Source of the DNA: Streptomyces sp. NBC_01717
GTDB lineage: Bacteria; Actinomycetota; Actinomycetes; Streptomycetales; Streptomycetaceae
Length of the DNA stretch: 64,000 bases
Direction: 5' to 3'
Assembly (NCBI RefSeq): GCF_036248255.1
Contig: NZ_CP109178.1
Coordinates: forward strand, 124,001 to 188,000
Shown one piece after another: positions 50,991-60,900 of this stretch. A program made the position numbers and the translations under genes. Positions within the stretch are counted from its first letter, which is position 1, and every line of letters starts with the position of its first letter. Below the pieces are notes generated by a model. The model had not been told where the DNA came from. It was given only the letters and a program-made list of their open reading frames with translations, and did no database searches.

Positions 50991-51461
50991 TCAGGCTTCG
51001 GAGAGGTTGGCTGTCAGACGCTCGAGGAAAGACTTGGCATCCGCGATCTCCTGAGGGCTCATGCAGACAGCCTCCCCCATGGCGGCGGGGACGGCGCGAG
51101 CGCGCTCGCGGAGCTCAGTCCCCTGCTCGGTGAGGGTGATCTGCACCGAGCGCTCGTCGCTCGCCTGGCGCTCGCGCCGGATGAACCCGTGAGCCTGCAG
51201 GCGCTTGAGCAGCGGGGTCAACGTGCCGTAGTCGAGCTGCAAAAGCGTGCCCAGGGTCTTGATAGGGAGGGCGCCGTGCTCCCACAGCACCAGCATCACC
51301 AGGTACTGGGGATAGGTCAGGTTGAGCTCCTCCAGCAGCGGGCGGTAGCGACTGGTCACCGCGCGCTGAGCTGCGTAGAGGGCGAAGCACATCTGGTCCT
51401 CGAGGAGCAGGCTGACCTCGGCGGCGTCACCCTGTCCGGCACCCGTCTCGATCTTGCTCAT
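50991..51461 (-). CDS. OhrR-like MarR-family regulator
   Basis: A 156-residue regulator from ATG 51461 after a GGAGGAGGAG site. It has the OhrR reactive-cysteine context LLEDQMCFALYAAQRAVTSR (Cys25), then LLEELNLTYPQYLVMLVLWE, the winged helix (ALPIKTLGTLLQLDYGTLTP, LLKRLQAHGFIRRERQASDE) and dimer helices. OhrR proteins sense organic hydroperoxides by oxidation of that cysteine and usually control ohr. No ohr gene is here; the nearby VOC and flavin disulfide reductase genes are possible targets. A decayed paralogue lies at 49.3 kb. Confidence 0.88.
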   Translation of the reverse strand: MSKIETGAGQGDAAEVSLLLEDQMCFALYAAQRAVTSRYRPLLEELNLTYPQYLVMLVLWEHGALPIKTLGTLLQLDYGTLTPLLKRLQAHGFIRRERQASDERSVQITLTEQGTELRERARAVPAAMGEAVCMSPQEIADAKSFLERLTANLSEA

Positions 51462-51491
51462 CACAACTCCTCCTCCGCGCAAACCTTTCAC

Positions 51492-52290
51492 GCGTAGTTA
51501 CTATACCCCAAAACTTACATGCTCAACATTAGATTGCGCACACTTAATAGGACCGCCCGGCGGCGACACCCCGGACACACCACACCGCCATCACATACAC
51601 CCGACAGCCACCCGCGCGACGCCGCCGCTGGCACATCAGGTCCGCACCCGCATACTCGATCGCCGGAGCAATCCAACCGGGGCTTTGCGCGCAGAGGAAA
51701 GCCGCGCCCATCCGCCGCTCCGCGGCGACCCTCAGGGTGCCCATCGCCCCTCGGGGCCACCCCCAGCACCCCATCGGCCCCACGGTCGGCCGACCCCAAG
51801 GAGCAGCCAGGGATCACCGAGAGTGACAGTGAGCAGTCCTTGGCCCCCACCGTATGGACCAGCTCGACCGAAGACGCCGTCGCCACAACAGGCGGGCTCG
51901 ACACACCGATCAGCAATGCGGGCGAGACAGTACGCCCCCCGTCGAAACCGTGGACCGCGCAAGAAGCGGGCTCCCTGGAGCGCTACCGCGAGCCCGGCCC
52001 GGGCCGTCCAAAGCGTCACCCGTGCGCTGCTCCGCGACACGTTCCGGCCACCCGTGAAGCCCCGGACGCCGCGTCAGCGTCGCCGGGCTCAAGCCACAAG
52101 GATGACGGCCTCGCAGAAGCTTCCGCATAGGCCCCACACGCACCGGCTCCGTGCGGCGACTGCCCGTGGCGCACCGGGCCTGCGCAGCAAGAGCCTCACC
52201 CAAGCCCCGGGATCGGTCCGGGGCCGCCACACGGCCCCGGAGGCCGGGGCCCAGCCCCGTCACTTGTTCCCTTTGCCACACTTTCAGTGC
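51492..52290. other. 0.8-kb stretch without a supportable gene
   Basis: A 203-codon plus-strand frame (51519-52130) and antisense frames cover the region, but composition is Pro/Arg/Ser-rich with no motif or ribosome site, as expected of chance frames in GC-rich DNA. The left edge has TTGCGCACACTTAA near 51533, possibly part of the OhrR-like gene's own operator. Confidence 0.35.
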
Positions 52291-52299
52291 CCAAGTTTT

Positions 52300-52313
52300 A
52301 CTTGCGCACGAGT
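52300..52313. promoter_or_regulatory. Candidate OhrR/MarR operator before the VOC gene
   Basis: ACTTGCGCACGAGT is an imperfect palindrome (ACT-G-GCAC-AGT) in an AT-richer spot, about 130 bp before the VOC start. It is like the site at 49179-49192 and near the TTGCGCAC at the OhrR-like gene's promoter. Confidence 0.45.
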
Positions 52314-52443
52314 TAAGTGCCGGATAGGTTTCTTGGCAGGTTGAGTCGCAGGATGAGCCACCCCATCGCCATCCCACCACCTGTTGAACCGGTGACGCAC
52401 AGATGCGTGAAATTCACCGACGCCAAGAAGCAAGGACATCCCC

Positions 52444-52914
52444 ATGGAACTGAAACTCGAAATGATCGTGCTGCCCGTCTCCGACGTCGATCGGGCCAAG
52501 GCCTTCTATGAGGCGGTGGGATTCCGCCTGGACGTCGACTACACGCCCAGTGACGACTTCCGGGTGGTCCACTTCACGCCGCCCGGCTCCGAGAGCTCGA
52601 TCATCTTCGGAGAGGGAATGACCCCCAGTGCCCCCGGCTCGCTCCAGGGCCTGTACCTCATCGTCACCGACATCGAAGAGGCCCACGCCGAGCTCACCGG
52701 CCGCGGTATCGAGGTGACGGAGGTGTTCCACGACGCCGGAGGGCTGTTCCACGGCCACGGCGCCGGAGGTGTCGTCCACCAGCGCGCAGGCCAGGAGCGC
52801 CTGGCCGGCGCGCACCCCGATCGCGCCTCTTACGGCTCCTACCTCACCTTCAGCGACCCGGACGGCAACGGCTGGGTGCTCCAGGAAGTGACGCAGCGCG
52901 CTCCCGGCCGCTGA
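52444..52914 (+). CDS. VOC-superfamily (glyoxalase-like) protein
   Basis: A 156-residue protein from ATG 52444 with two beta-alpha-beta-beta-beta repeats: MELKLEMIVLPVSDVDRAKA, FYEAVGFRLDVDYT and, in the second half, LYLIVTDIEEAHAELTGRGI, then YLTFSDPDGNGWVLQEV. The first metal-ligand His of classic glyoxalase I is not conserved (EMIVLPV), while the final Glu (LQEV) is, so it may be a binding or non-metal member. The candidate MarR operator upstream suggests redox or electrophile control. It is followed by a flavoenzyme gene. Confidence 0.85.
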   Translation: MELKLEMIVLPVSDVDRAKAFYEAVGFRLDVDYTPSDDFRVVHFTPPGSESSIIFGEGMTPSAPGSLQGLYLIVTDIEEAHAELTGRGIEVTEVFHDAGGLFHGHGAGGVVHQRAGQERLAGAHPDRASYGSYLTFSDPDGNGWVLQEVTQRAPGR

Positions 52915-53202
52915 CACCACATCAACCACCCAACGGTGCAACGGTCATGGCCAACCCAGACCGCGGCTACCCCCTTCAGCCCCTGGCCACAGCACCCGCA
53001 GAGCCAGACATCCGGCCCCCGGCACCGACCCGCCAGGCGCAAAGGCGCGCCCGGCACCAGCGGTCCGGATACCACGCAACCGCATCAACCGAGCACCGCC
53101 CTGCGGATCTCCCCGGTGAAAGCAGGGGAACAGCGTGCGGCCAGGTACCGGGCCGCCGGAATATCCGACCGAGTTGCAGAAGCAGTGATGAACGGAGCAG
53201 CA

Positions 53203-54633
53203 ATGAACGAGACCACCCGCACCTACGATGTGATCGTCATCGGCGCAGGCCCGGTCGGTGAGAACGTGGCCGAACGCGCCCGCGCCGCCGGCCTGAGCAC
53301 CGTGATCGTAGAGCGTGAACTGATCGGCGGGGAGTGCTCGTTCTGGGCCTGCGACCCCAGCAAGGCGCTGCTGCGCCCGGTGGTGGCGCGCGCCGACGCG
53401 CGCCGAGTGCCCGGGCTGAGTCAGGCGGTCGCCGGGCCGCTGGACGTCGAGGCGGTCCTCGCGCACCGCGACAAGATGTCCTCGTACTGGAAGGACGAGG
53501 ACCAGGTCGACTGGCTGAACTCGGTCTCCGTCGATCTGATCCGCGGCCACGGCCGCCTCACCGGCCCCCGCAGGGTGAGTGTGCAGACTCCCGACGGTGA
53601 GACCGTCGCCCTCACGGCTCGGCACGCCGTTGCCGTCTCCACCGGAACCAGCGCGGCCCTGCCCCCCATCCCCGGCCTGGACACCGTCCGCCCCTGGACC
53701 AGCCGTGAGGCGACCAGTGCCTACAAGGTCCCCGGACGTCTGGCCGTGGTCGGCGGCGGTGTGGTGGCCGTCGAGATGGCCACCGCCTGGCAGGCGCTCG
53801 GCTCTCAGGTGACCATGCTGGTTCTCGAGGACGCGTTGCTGCAGCGGATGGAGCCGTTCGCCGGAGAGCTGGTGACCGACGGCCTGCGGGAAGCCGGCGT
53901 CGACATCCGGTTCGGGACCTCCGTGACCTCCCTGGCGCGCGAGGACGGCGATGTCCAGATCACCCTGGCCGACGGCGGGCATCTGGCGGCGGACGAGATC
54001 CTGCTTGCCACCGGCCGCGCTCCGAACACCTGGGACCTGGGGCTGGAGACGATAGGTCTCACGCCGGGCGACTGGCTGAAGGTGGACGACACCTTCCAAG
54101 TGACCGACGTCGCCGACGGCTGGTTCTACGCCGTCGGCGACGTCAACCACCGCGCCCTGATGACCCACCAGGGCAAGTACCAGGCCCGGATCGCGGGCGC
54201 GGTCATCGGCGCCCGCGCCAAGGGCGAGCCCATCGACGACGCCCCCTGGGGCGCGCATGTCGCCACTGCCGACCACGCGGCCGTCCCCCAGGTCGTCTTC
54301 ACCACCCCCGAGGTCGCCTCCGTCGGCCTGACCAGCCGCGAGGCCGAGCAGAGCGGGCGCCGCATCGAGGTCGTCGACTACGACCTCGCCCACGTCGCCG
54401 GCGCCCACCAGTACGGCGAGGACTACCGCGGCCGGGCCCGCATGCTCATCGACACCGACCGCAACACCGTCGTGGGCGTCACCTTCGCCGGCCCCGGCGT
54501 CGGGGAACTGGTGCACTCGGCCACCATCGCGGTCGCCGGCGAGGTACCCCTCGACCGGCTCTGGCACGCCGTCCCCGCCTTCCCCACCCTCGGCGAAATC
54601 TGGCTGCGGCTGCTGGAGACCCACCGACGCTGA
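53203..54633 (+). CDS. FAD-dependent pyridine-nucleotide disulfide oxidoreductase
   Basis: A 476-residue enzyme from ATG 53203 (GGAG five bases upstream); a second ATG at 53188 is possible. It has the FAD motif YDVIVIGAGPVGENVAERAR, the redox-active pair in LIGGECSFWACDPSKALLR (C-x4-C), the NAD(P) motif LAVVGGGVVAVEMATAWQAL and GWFYAVGDVNHRALMTHQGK. The C-terminal dimer domain (VVFTTPEVASVGLTSREAEQ) lacks an evident HPT-E catalytic pair (HAVPAFPTLGEIW), so it resembles mercuric-reductase or LPD-like enzymes of unassigned substrate. The 270 bp upstream has no separate gene. Confidence 0.9.
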   Translation: MNETTRTYDVIVIGAGPVGENVAERARAAGLSTVIVERELIGGECSFWACDPSKALLRPVVARADARRVPGLSQAVAGPLDVEAVLAHRDKMSSYWKDEDQVDWLNSVSVDLIRGHGRLTGPRRVSVQTPDGETVALTARHAVAVSTGTSAALPPIPGLDTVRPWTSREATSAYKVPGRLAVVGGGVVAVEMATAWQALGSQVTMLVLEDALLQRMEPFAGELVTDGLREAGVDIRFGTSVTSLAREDGDVQITLADGGHLAADEILLATGRAPNTWDLGLETIGLTPGDWLKVDDTFQVTDVADGWFYAVGDVNHRALMTHQGKYQARIAGAVIGARAKGEPIDDAPWGAHVATADHAAVPQVVFTTPEVASVGLTSREAEQSGRRIEVVDYDLAHVAGAHQYGEDYRGRARMLIDTDRNTVVGVTFAGPGVGELVHSATIAVAGEVPLDRLWHAVPAFPTLGEIWLRLLETHRR

Positions 54634-54984
54634 AGGCAGCCACTGCGGGACACCCGGGCCTGACCGTTGGCGTAGCTTTCCGGCGGTTCGCCGCACGGCC
54701 GTTGTTTCCCCCAACGCCGGCGAGCCCAGCCGGAAAGCCCTCCGGCAGATATCGCCCGCCTGCGCTTGAGCGCGGGTGCGCCACAACTGGCCCGGGTTGA
54801 GGACCACTTGATCACGATCGAAGATCACAAAACTATTGCCACTCCATGGCACCGGCGCACAGGACAGGTAGGTGTGGCAGTTCAGCGACGCAGGCGCCCG
54901 CCGGGCAGTGGGCCTGGAGGAGTGGCGGGTGTTCGTCAATCTGCGTCGCAGCCAGCGGCTCGCGCCGATGCGCCCGAGACCGTC

Positions 54985-55060
54985 TACGCGTGGTTCAGCG
55001 TCGGAAGCGCGACGGTCTACCGCTACGTGCGGAAGGCGATGGAGATCTGGCCGCGCTCGC
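54985..55060 (+). pseudogene. IS5-type transposase HTH fragment
   Basis: Plus-strand codons read PETVYAWFSVGSATVYRYVR then KAMEIW. This resembles the HTH of IS5-group transposases (GVGTATVYRYV-EA). About 30 codons remain. The rest of 54640-55270 holds no gene; GCTTTCCGGC and GCCGGAAAGC near 54675 and 54735 form a long-loop inverted repeat that could end the flavoenzyme transcript. Confidence 0.35.
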
Positions 55061-55271
55061 ACCGAGCCCGGCAGAGGCACTGCGCCCCCTCTCCCCCAAG
55101 CCAGCACGGCTGCTGTCCCCGCCACGACCGCACGATGGTGGGGACCAGCCGTGACGAAGAGCTGTGGACGGCTCTGGTGGGAAGGGGGCTGAGCCAATCG
55201 GTGTAGCTGCCGGATGAGCGGGCCTGTCGTCGGCACGGGGTGGGCAGGGATGGCGGCGGAGGTGTTTCCGA

Positions 55272-57599
55272 ATGCCCAGCGGTGACGTGCTCGTACTCAT
55301 CGATGACGGTGGCCGGGTGGTCGAGTGGGGACGTCCGGCTGAGGAGCTGTTCGGGTGGTCCGCCGAGGAGGCCGTCGGCAGGTCCGTGGCCACGCTCATG
55401 AGTGAGGCCGCCGCTGACGGTGAACGGCAGCGGGAAGGGTTCTCGGAGACGGCCTCGGTGCTGGTCAAGCCGGTGCTGCGAGGTACTTCCGTGATGTGGC
55501 ATGTGCTCTCGGCAGGGGACGCCATGTCGGGGCAGGATGTGGCGATCTTGAAGGCCGTGTTCACCCATTCCCCGGTGGTACTGCACGTCCTCGACAATCA
55601 GCTGTGTGTGGTCCGCACGAGCACCGCTACCGGCGGGCTGCATGACGCACCGGTGGGACACCTGCTGGGCAAGCATTTCACCGAGGCGTATGAACTCGAA
55701 GACCCCGAGGCAGAAGCGGCCGTGGCGCAGGGAGTCCTGGAGAGCGGAGAACCGGTGATGAACCGGCTCGCCCGGCGCATCAAGGCACCGGACCGACCGA
55801 CGCGCCGTATTCACTCCCTCTCCTACTTCCGCCTGGAGGACTCCCACGACGATGTGGTCGGACTGGTGACATCCGCGGTTGACGTCACCGAGCGGGAGAA
55901 CACACAGAATCGCCTGGCGCTCCTGGACACAGTCCGCACACGAGTGGGGCACCGACTGAACGTGGGCAGTGTCTGTCAGGAGCTGGTGGAGGCGGTGGTG
56001 CCTGCCTTCGCCGGCATCGCCGACGTCGAAGTGATCGAAGACGTCATCCGCGGAGACGAGCCCCCGCCGGTGCCCGTCGACCGGGACGTTCCACTGCGCC
56101 GAGCTGCCTTCGAAGGCCGAATCGCGGGTCACCCGGTCGGAGTCGTGCGCCGTCTGCCGGTCGGCACCCCCTTCTCGGACGTCCTGTCCGACCTTCGGCC
56201 GCGCCTGGTATCGATCGATGAGGACAGCTCGTGGCCGGCCGCCGACCCGGCCCGAGCCGAAGTCATCAGGCGATCCGGTGCACACTCCCTGATCGTGGCG
56301 CCGCTGGCGTTGCGCGGCCATGCTCTGGGCGTGGTCAGCTTCTACCGCCACCAGCAACAAGACCCCTTTGAAGAGGGAGACGTCGCGGTGGCGTCCGCAG
56401 TGTGTGCCCATGCTTCGCTCTGCATCGACAACGCCCGTCAGTTCATGCGTGAATGGATTATCGCGCGAACCGTTCAGCGTCGGCTTCTTCCTCAACCACC
56501 GGCCGCACATGCCACCGTGGAGATCTCCCACCTCCACCTTCCCGCTGCGGAGGGCGGCGGCGCATGGTTCGACGCGATCGCGCTCCCCGGCGCACGGACC
56601 GCGCTGATCGTCGGCGACGTGGCAGGGCGAGGCATCGCCGCGGCCATCACGATGGGACTCCTGCGGACGGCCGTCCGTACACTCGCCGCCCTGGACATGC
56701 AGCCCGACGAACTGCTGGCCCGCCTCAGCGACACCGCAGCCAGTCTCGCTGCCGCGCGCGCAATGCTGCCTCCCACGGATCCCCTGAGCCGAGAGCCCCT
56801 CGCCGCCGGCTGCGTCATCGCGATCTACGACCCGGTCGAACTCACCTGCACCATCGCCCGCGCCGGCCTCCCGGAGCCGGTCGTGGTATTCCCCGACGGC
56901 ACCTCGGCCGGTCTGTCCGTCCCTCCAGGTCCCCCACTCGCCGAAACAGGCAACGCCCCATTCCCCGCGACGACCGTCAGCCTCCGCGAAGGAAGCACTC
57001 TGGCGATGGGCACGGCCGCGCTCGCGGACCAGGTCCTGGCGCCGTCCGGTCCACTGCGCCCGCTCCTGGACGCCGTCGGCACAAGGCCCCTGCCGGACCT
57101 GTGCGACGACATCGCACACACACTCGCAGACGGCAACCGGACCGGCGAGGCACTGATGCTGCTCGCCCGCACGAAGGCGCTGCCCAAAGACCGGGTACTG
57201 ACCCTCTCGCTGCCTGCGGGCCCCGAGGCCGCACCGATCGCCCGCGCGGCGGCCCGCCACCAGCTGGAGGCCTGGGGGGTGGACGAGGAGACGGCGTACA
57301 CCACCGAACTCATCGTCAGCGAACTCGTCGGCAACGCGGTCCGCTACGGCACTCCGCCCCTGCAACTACGCCTGATCTTCGAGCAAATGCTGACCTGCGA
57401 GGTCAGCGACACCGCGACCAGCGCTCCGCAGGTGAAACATGCCCGCACCATCGACGAGACCGGCCGAGGACTGTTCATCATCGCAAGCCTCGCGGACCAG
57501 TGGGGCACCCACTACCGATCCCAGGGAAAGACCGTCTGGGCCGAGCAACCGACAGGCGTGTCAACGGAGCGCCGAAACGGTGCCGGACGTCCACGGTGA
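55272..57599 (+). CDS. PAS/GAF/SpoIIE-like pseudophosphatase with C-terminal HATPase_c domain
   Basis: A 775-residue protein from ATG 55272. Domains: PAS-like (1-105), a second PAS (85-215), GAF (225-385; HSLIVAPLALRGHALGVVSF), a SpoIIE-like region (400-635) and an RsbW-like ATPase domain (640-755; ELIVSELVGNAVRYG with N688, DETGRGLFIIASLAD). The phosphatase metal sites are mostly lost: GGGAWFDAI (Ala431 where Asp is expected), MGTAALADQ instead of YTDGLVE, TGEALMLLART instead of DDVALL; only VGDVAGRG (D449) is kept. It may be a regulated anti-sigma kinase or scaffold rather than a phosphatase. A partial inverted copy lies at 50 kb. Confidence 0.88.
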   Translation: MPSGDVLVLIDDGGRVVEWGRPAEELFGWSAEEAVGRSVATLMSEAAADGERQREGFSETASVLVKPVLRGTSVMWHVLSAGDAMSGQDVAILKAVFTHSPVVLHVLDNQLCVVRTSTATGGLHDAPVGHLLGKHFTEAYELEDPEAEAAVAQGVLESGEPVMNRLARRIKAPDRPTRRIHSLSYFRLEDSHDDVVGLVTSAVDVTERENTQNRLALLDTVRTRVGHRLNVGSVCQELVEAVVPAFAGIADVEVIEDVIRGDEPPPVPVDRDVPLRRAAFEGRIAGHPVGVVRRLPVGTPFSDVLSDLRPRLVSIDEDSSWPAADPARAEVIRRSGAHSLIVAPLALRGHALGVVSFYRHQQQDPFEEGDVAVASAVCAHASLCIDNARQFMREWIIARTVQRRLLPQPPAAHATVEISHLHLPAAEGGGAWFDAIALPGARTALIVGDVAGRGIAAAITMGLLRTAVRTLAALDMQPDELLARLSDTAASLAAARAMLPPTDPLSREPLAAGCVIAIYDPVELTCTIARAGLPEPVVVFPDGTSAGLSVPPGPPLAETGNAPFPATTVSLREGSTLAMGTAALADQVLAPSGPLRPLLDAVGTRPLPDLCDDIAHTLADGNRTGEALMLLARTKALPKDRVLTLSLPAGPEAAPIARAAARHQLEAWGVDEETAYTTELIVSELVGNAVRYGTPPLQLRLIFEQMLTCEVSDTATSAPQVKHARTIDETGRGLFIIASLADQWGTHYRSQGKTVWAEQPTGVSTERRNGAGRPR

Positions 57600-57862
57600 A
57601 GACGTCAGGCGGGGCCTGCCGCGCGACAAGTTGTATCGAGAACCCGTATCTCAACCGATCTTGGAACAACGGATCCCAACGAGGGTTCTGGTCGGGTGAT
57701 CTTCCAGCTGTACGCGCCTGAAAGCAGGGCCTCTCGGTAACTCGGGTGATGGTCACACGGATGAGCCGGCTCTGGCAGGGCGACGGGCCGCCGACCAGCA
57801 CTGAATGCCCCGGCACCACCCGGAAGCCGGCGGCGCGCTCGCCAAGGTTCGATGCGCGTGCC

Positions 57863-57898
57863 GGATGCCCCCGCCGGAGGTCTCCAGCGGGGGCATCC
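57863..57898. terminator. Bidirectional terminator
   Basis: GGATGCCCCCGC (57863-57874) and GCGGGGGCATCC (57887-57898) form a perfect 12-bp stem with a 12-nt loop, between two convergent genes (stops at 57599 and 57959). It can serve both. The rest of 57600-57860 is gene-free. Confidence 0.75.
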
Positions 57899-57958
57899 CG
57901 TGTGTGCGTCGGCGTTTCGGTACGCAGTGGTCGGCGTATCGCAACGCCGGGACGTCGG

Positions 57959-60900
57959 TCAGCTCCTCGGCAGGGCGAAGTCTGCCTTCGTCAGGCTGCC
58001 GCGCTTCACACTCACCTTCTTACTGCGCTTGCCGTAACCGTCATCAGTGACGGTGACGGTGATCTTGCGCGAGGTGAGCTTCAGCCACACGTCGTACACG
58101 CCACGGCTGTCGGCCGTGACCGTGATGAGATGCTTGCCCGCATGTGACAGGGCAACCGTCGCTCCTGGGAGGATCTTGCCGGTTGCCGCGTCGGTGACCT
58201 TGCCGGAGATCTCCCCCCAGGAGGCAGGGGCGGTCGCCTTCAGAGTGACCGGGACGGGTTGGTACACGTACGGCGTGTCGGTGATCATGGACAGGGTGGC
58301 CGCGTAGTCGCCCGGTGCCGTGAGGGCCTTGGCGTCAGCAAAGACCCGGACCCGAGTGGAGTGACCGGGCTTCAGTGTCACGGTCGTCTTGTTCTGCGAC
58401 AGCCAGCTGACGTCGTCGCCGCCGCACTGGTCGAACCCGGTCAGCATCGCTGCGCCGGTGGTGGTGGATATCCCGAACGCATCAGCCGTCCCGCCGATCT
58501 GGGAAAGCCCGCAGCCGGTACCACGCCCGGCATCGGCGACCGCTTCGGGCGCGCTGGGCAGGTCGGTCCAGACATTGGCCACCGGGTCGTACTGCATGGC
58601 GCGGTGGGTCGTCGCCGCCACGCCGAACGGAGGGTAGTCCACGCCCCCGACGACCTGGAGCTGACCGTTGGCGGAGCTGTACGTCCCGTAGAGCTGGGTG
58701 TGCGGCATGTCGGTGGTTCGCGCCCAGGTGTCGCTCTTCGGGCGGTAGATGTACGTGTTCGCCATGGGAGTGGCGAGCCCGTTGGACTCGTTCAGGCCGC
58801 CCGCGCACACGATGCCGCCGTCGATCCCGCCGCATCCGCCGGCGTTCACGGCGACCGGATAGTCGGCGATCCGGCTCCAGGCGTTACGAGCCGGGTCGTA
58901 GCGGTAAACGGTCGAACTCGAGGACCCGTCGGCCGCGACTCCTCCTATCACGTACAGCTTGCCGTCAAGTACCGCGACGGCGGCACCAGCCAGTACCTGC
59001 GGGAGATCCGCCACCCGTGACCAGCTGTCGCTGTTCGGGTGGTACGCGTAGGTGGTGGAGGTCCACCCGATGGTCCCGCTCGCGTCGTAGCCGAAACCGC
59101 CGGCCACGTACAGTGTGCCGTTCACGAACGCGCCGGTGGCGGAGTTCCGCGGCTGCGGCAAGTCAGCGATCCGCGACCAGGACTGGGCAGCCGGATCGTA
59201 TGCGTAACCGTGCCCGAGTGCGTGTCCTCCCAACATCTTGTCCATTCCGCCGACTGAGTACGTCCTGCCCTGGTACGTACCGACGATGCTGCCCCTGACC
59301 GGCTCGGGGTGGTCGGGCAGCGTTTGCCACGACCCGTCTGCCGCGGCCGGCTTCGTGGCGGCTTCAGACGTGGTGGCGTTCTGCTCGGCCACCGTGAGCT
59401 TGAGCGGCGCGTTGCCGGTGTTGGTGAGCGTGATGTCCTGGCTCACCTTGCCGCCCAGCGCGGTGTTCAGCGACATCTTTCCGGGCGCGACCTTCAACCG
59501 TCCGGCCTGCAGCGCGGGGTGGTAGGTGTGCACCGTGTCGGAGGCGGTGACGGTCGCCTTGGCCGTCACGTACCGCGGAGCGGTCGTGGTGAGCGTGTTC
59601 TGCCCAGCCTTCGAGCTGTACAGCCAGTAGAAGCCGTCAGGCAGGGTGGGGTCGTTCGGGGTGGCGGTGCTGACCGCGGTGGCATACATGTCCACGGCGC
59701 GGGCGGAAGTGTCCTTGACGGTGGCGCCGTTGAACGGCTGATGGGTGTTGGCGTCGCTGATGCTGCCCTGGATCAGCCCGCCGCCGAGTGTCCGGCACTG
59801 GCCGACCGACACACCGGACATCTCGAACATCGACTGGCCGTCGCCGCTGAAGTGGAAGCGGACCTGGACATTGCGGTGGCCCAGGGCCTTGGTGAGCGGG
59901 ACCTCGACGTGTCCGAAGAAATTGTCCTCGCCCTGGTATACCCGCATCCAGGTTGCGCCGCCGTCGGTGGTGACGGACACGTCCGCCTCGGACCCCGCCG
60001 GCAGCAAGGACAGTGCATTGAACCGCAGGTCGGCATTCTTCTGCCCGGTCAGGTCGAACGGCGGCGAGATCAGAGCCGTGTCCTGCGCCTTGCCGCCGGT
60101 GCCGTAGGGGTTGGCGACGGCGAAGCCCGCGTCGCCGATGAGGTTCCACGACCCGTCGAACTGCCAGCCGAGTGCGGAGGGGTCCTTGTTGGTGACGGTC
60201 CAACCGTACTTCGGCTCCGTGGTCCAGCCCTCGAAGTCGGCTTGTGCGGGGTACGCGAATCCGGGCGCGGTGCACTGCTCGAGGTCCGCGGCTACGGAGA
60301 TGTTGTGCTGTACTTCGCCCGTACCGATCTTGATCGTGGAGTCGGACGACCTGTATCCGGGATAGACCGGCGTGAGGTGCATCGTGTAGTCGGCCTGTTC
60401 GGGCAGGTCCACCGAGTAGGCGCCCGTCTTCGGGTCGGTGTACACCGCCCCGTGCGGGTAGCCGTCAATGGTGATCTTGGCGTAGAGCGGCCAGCCGTGC
60501 CCGGACCCGTCGGTCACCTTGCCTGTCACCTTGTGGTTCGGTGTCTTCGTCAGCGCCATGTCCGCGGTGGCGGTGTGGTCGGCGGTCACGGCGATGCCGC
60601 TACGGGTGCCGGTCCCGTAACCGAAGAGCGACGCCGACACGTCGTAGGTGCCGGCTGGGACGGTGACACGGTAGGCGCCTGTGCTGTCCGTCTTGGCGTG
60701 AGACAGGAACTGGTCGGCCTTGTCCGTCAGCGTGACGGTCGCCCCTGCGAGCGGCGTACCGGTCGTCCGGTCCGTCACCCGGCCGTGTACGACCCCGGAC
60801 GGAGCCGGGACGAGGGCGGAGACGCCGTCCGGTGCGCCGAGTCCGGTGGGCCCGTCCCAGCCGGGACCGGCCTCGCACAGCACGTCGCCGCAGGCGCCGT

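Noticed and set aside
51519..52130. A 203-codon plus-strand frame as a new gene
   Set aside because: Composition is Pro/Ser/Arg-rich, there is no ribosome site or motif, and antisense frames are equally long.
52945..55236. A 763-codon minus-strand frame
   Set aside because: It is antisense to the flavin disulfide reductase, whose FAD, disulfide and NAD motifs are clear.
44857..57599. A partner-switching operon (anti-sigma, anti-anti-sigma, sigma) linked to the two SpoIIE proteins
   Set aside because: No STAS-domain or SigF-type sigma gene is present between or beside them, so no complete module can be claimed.
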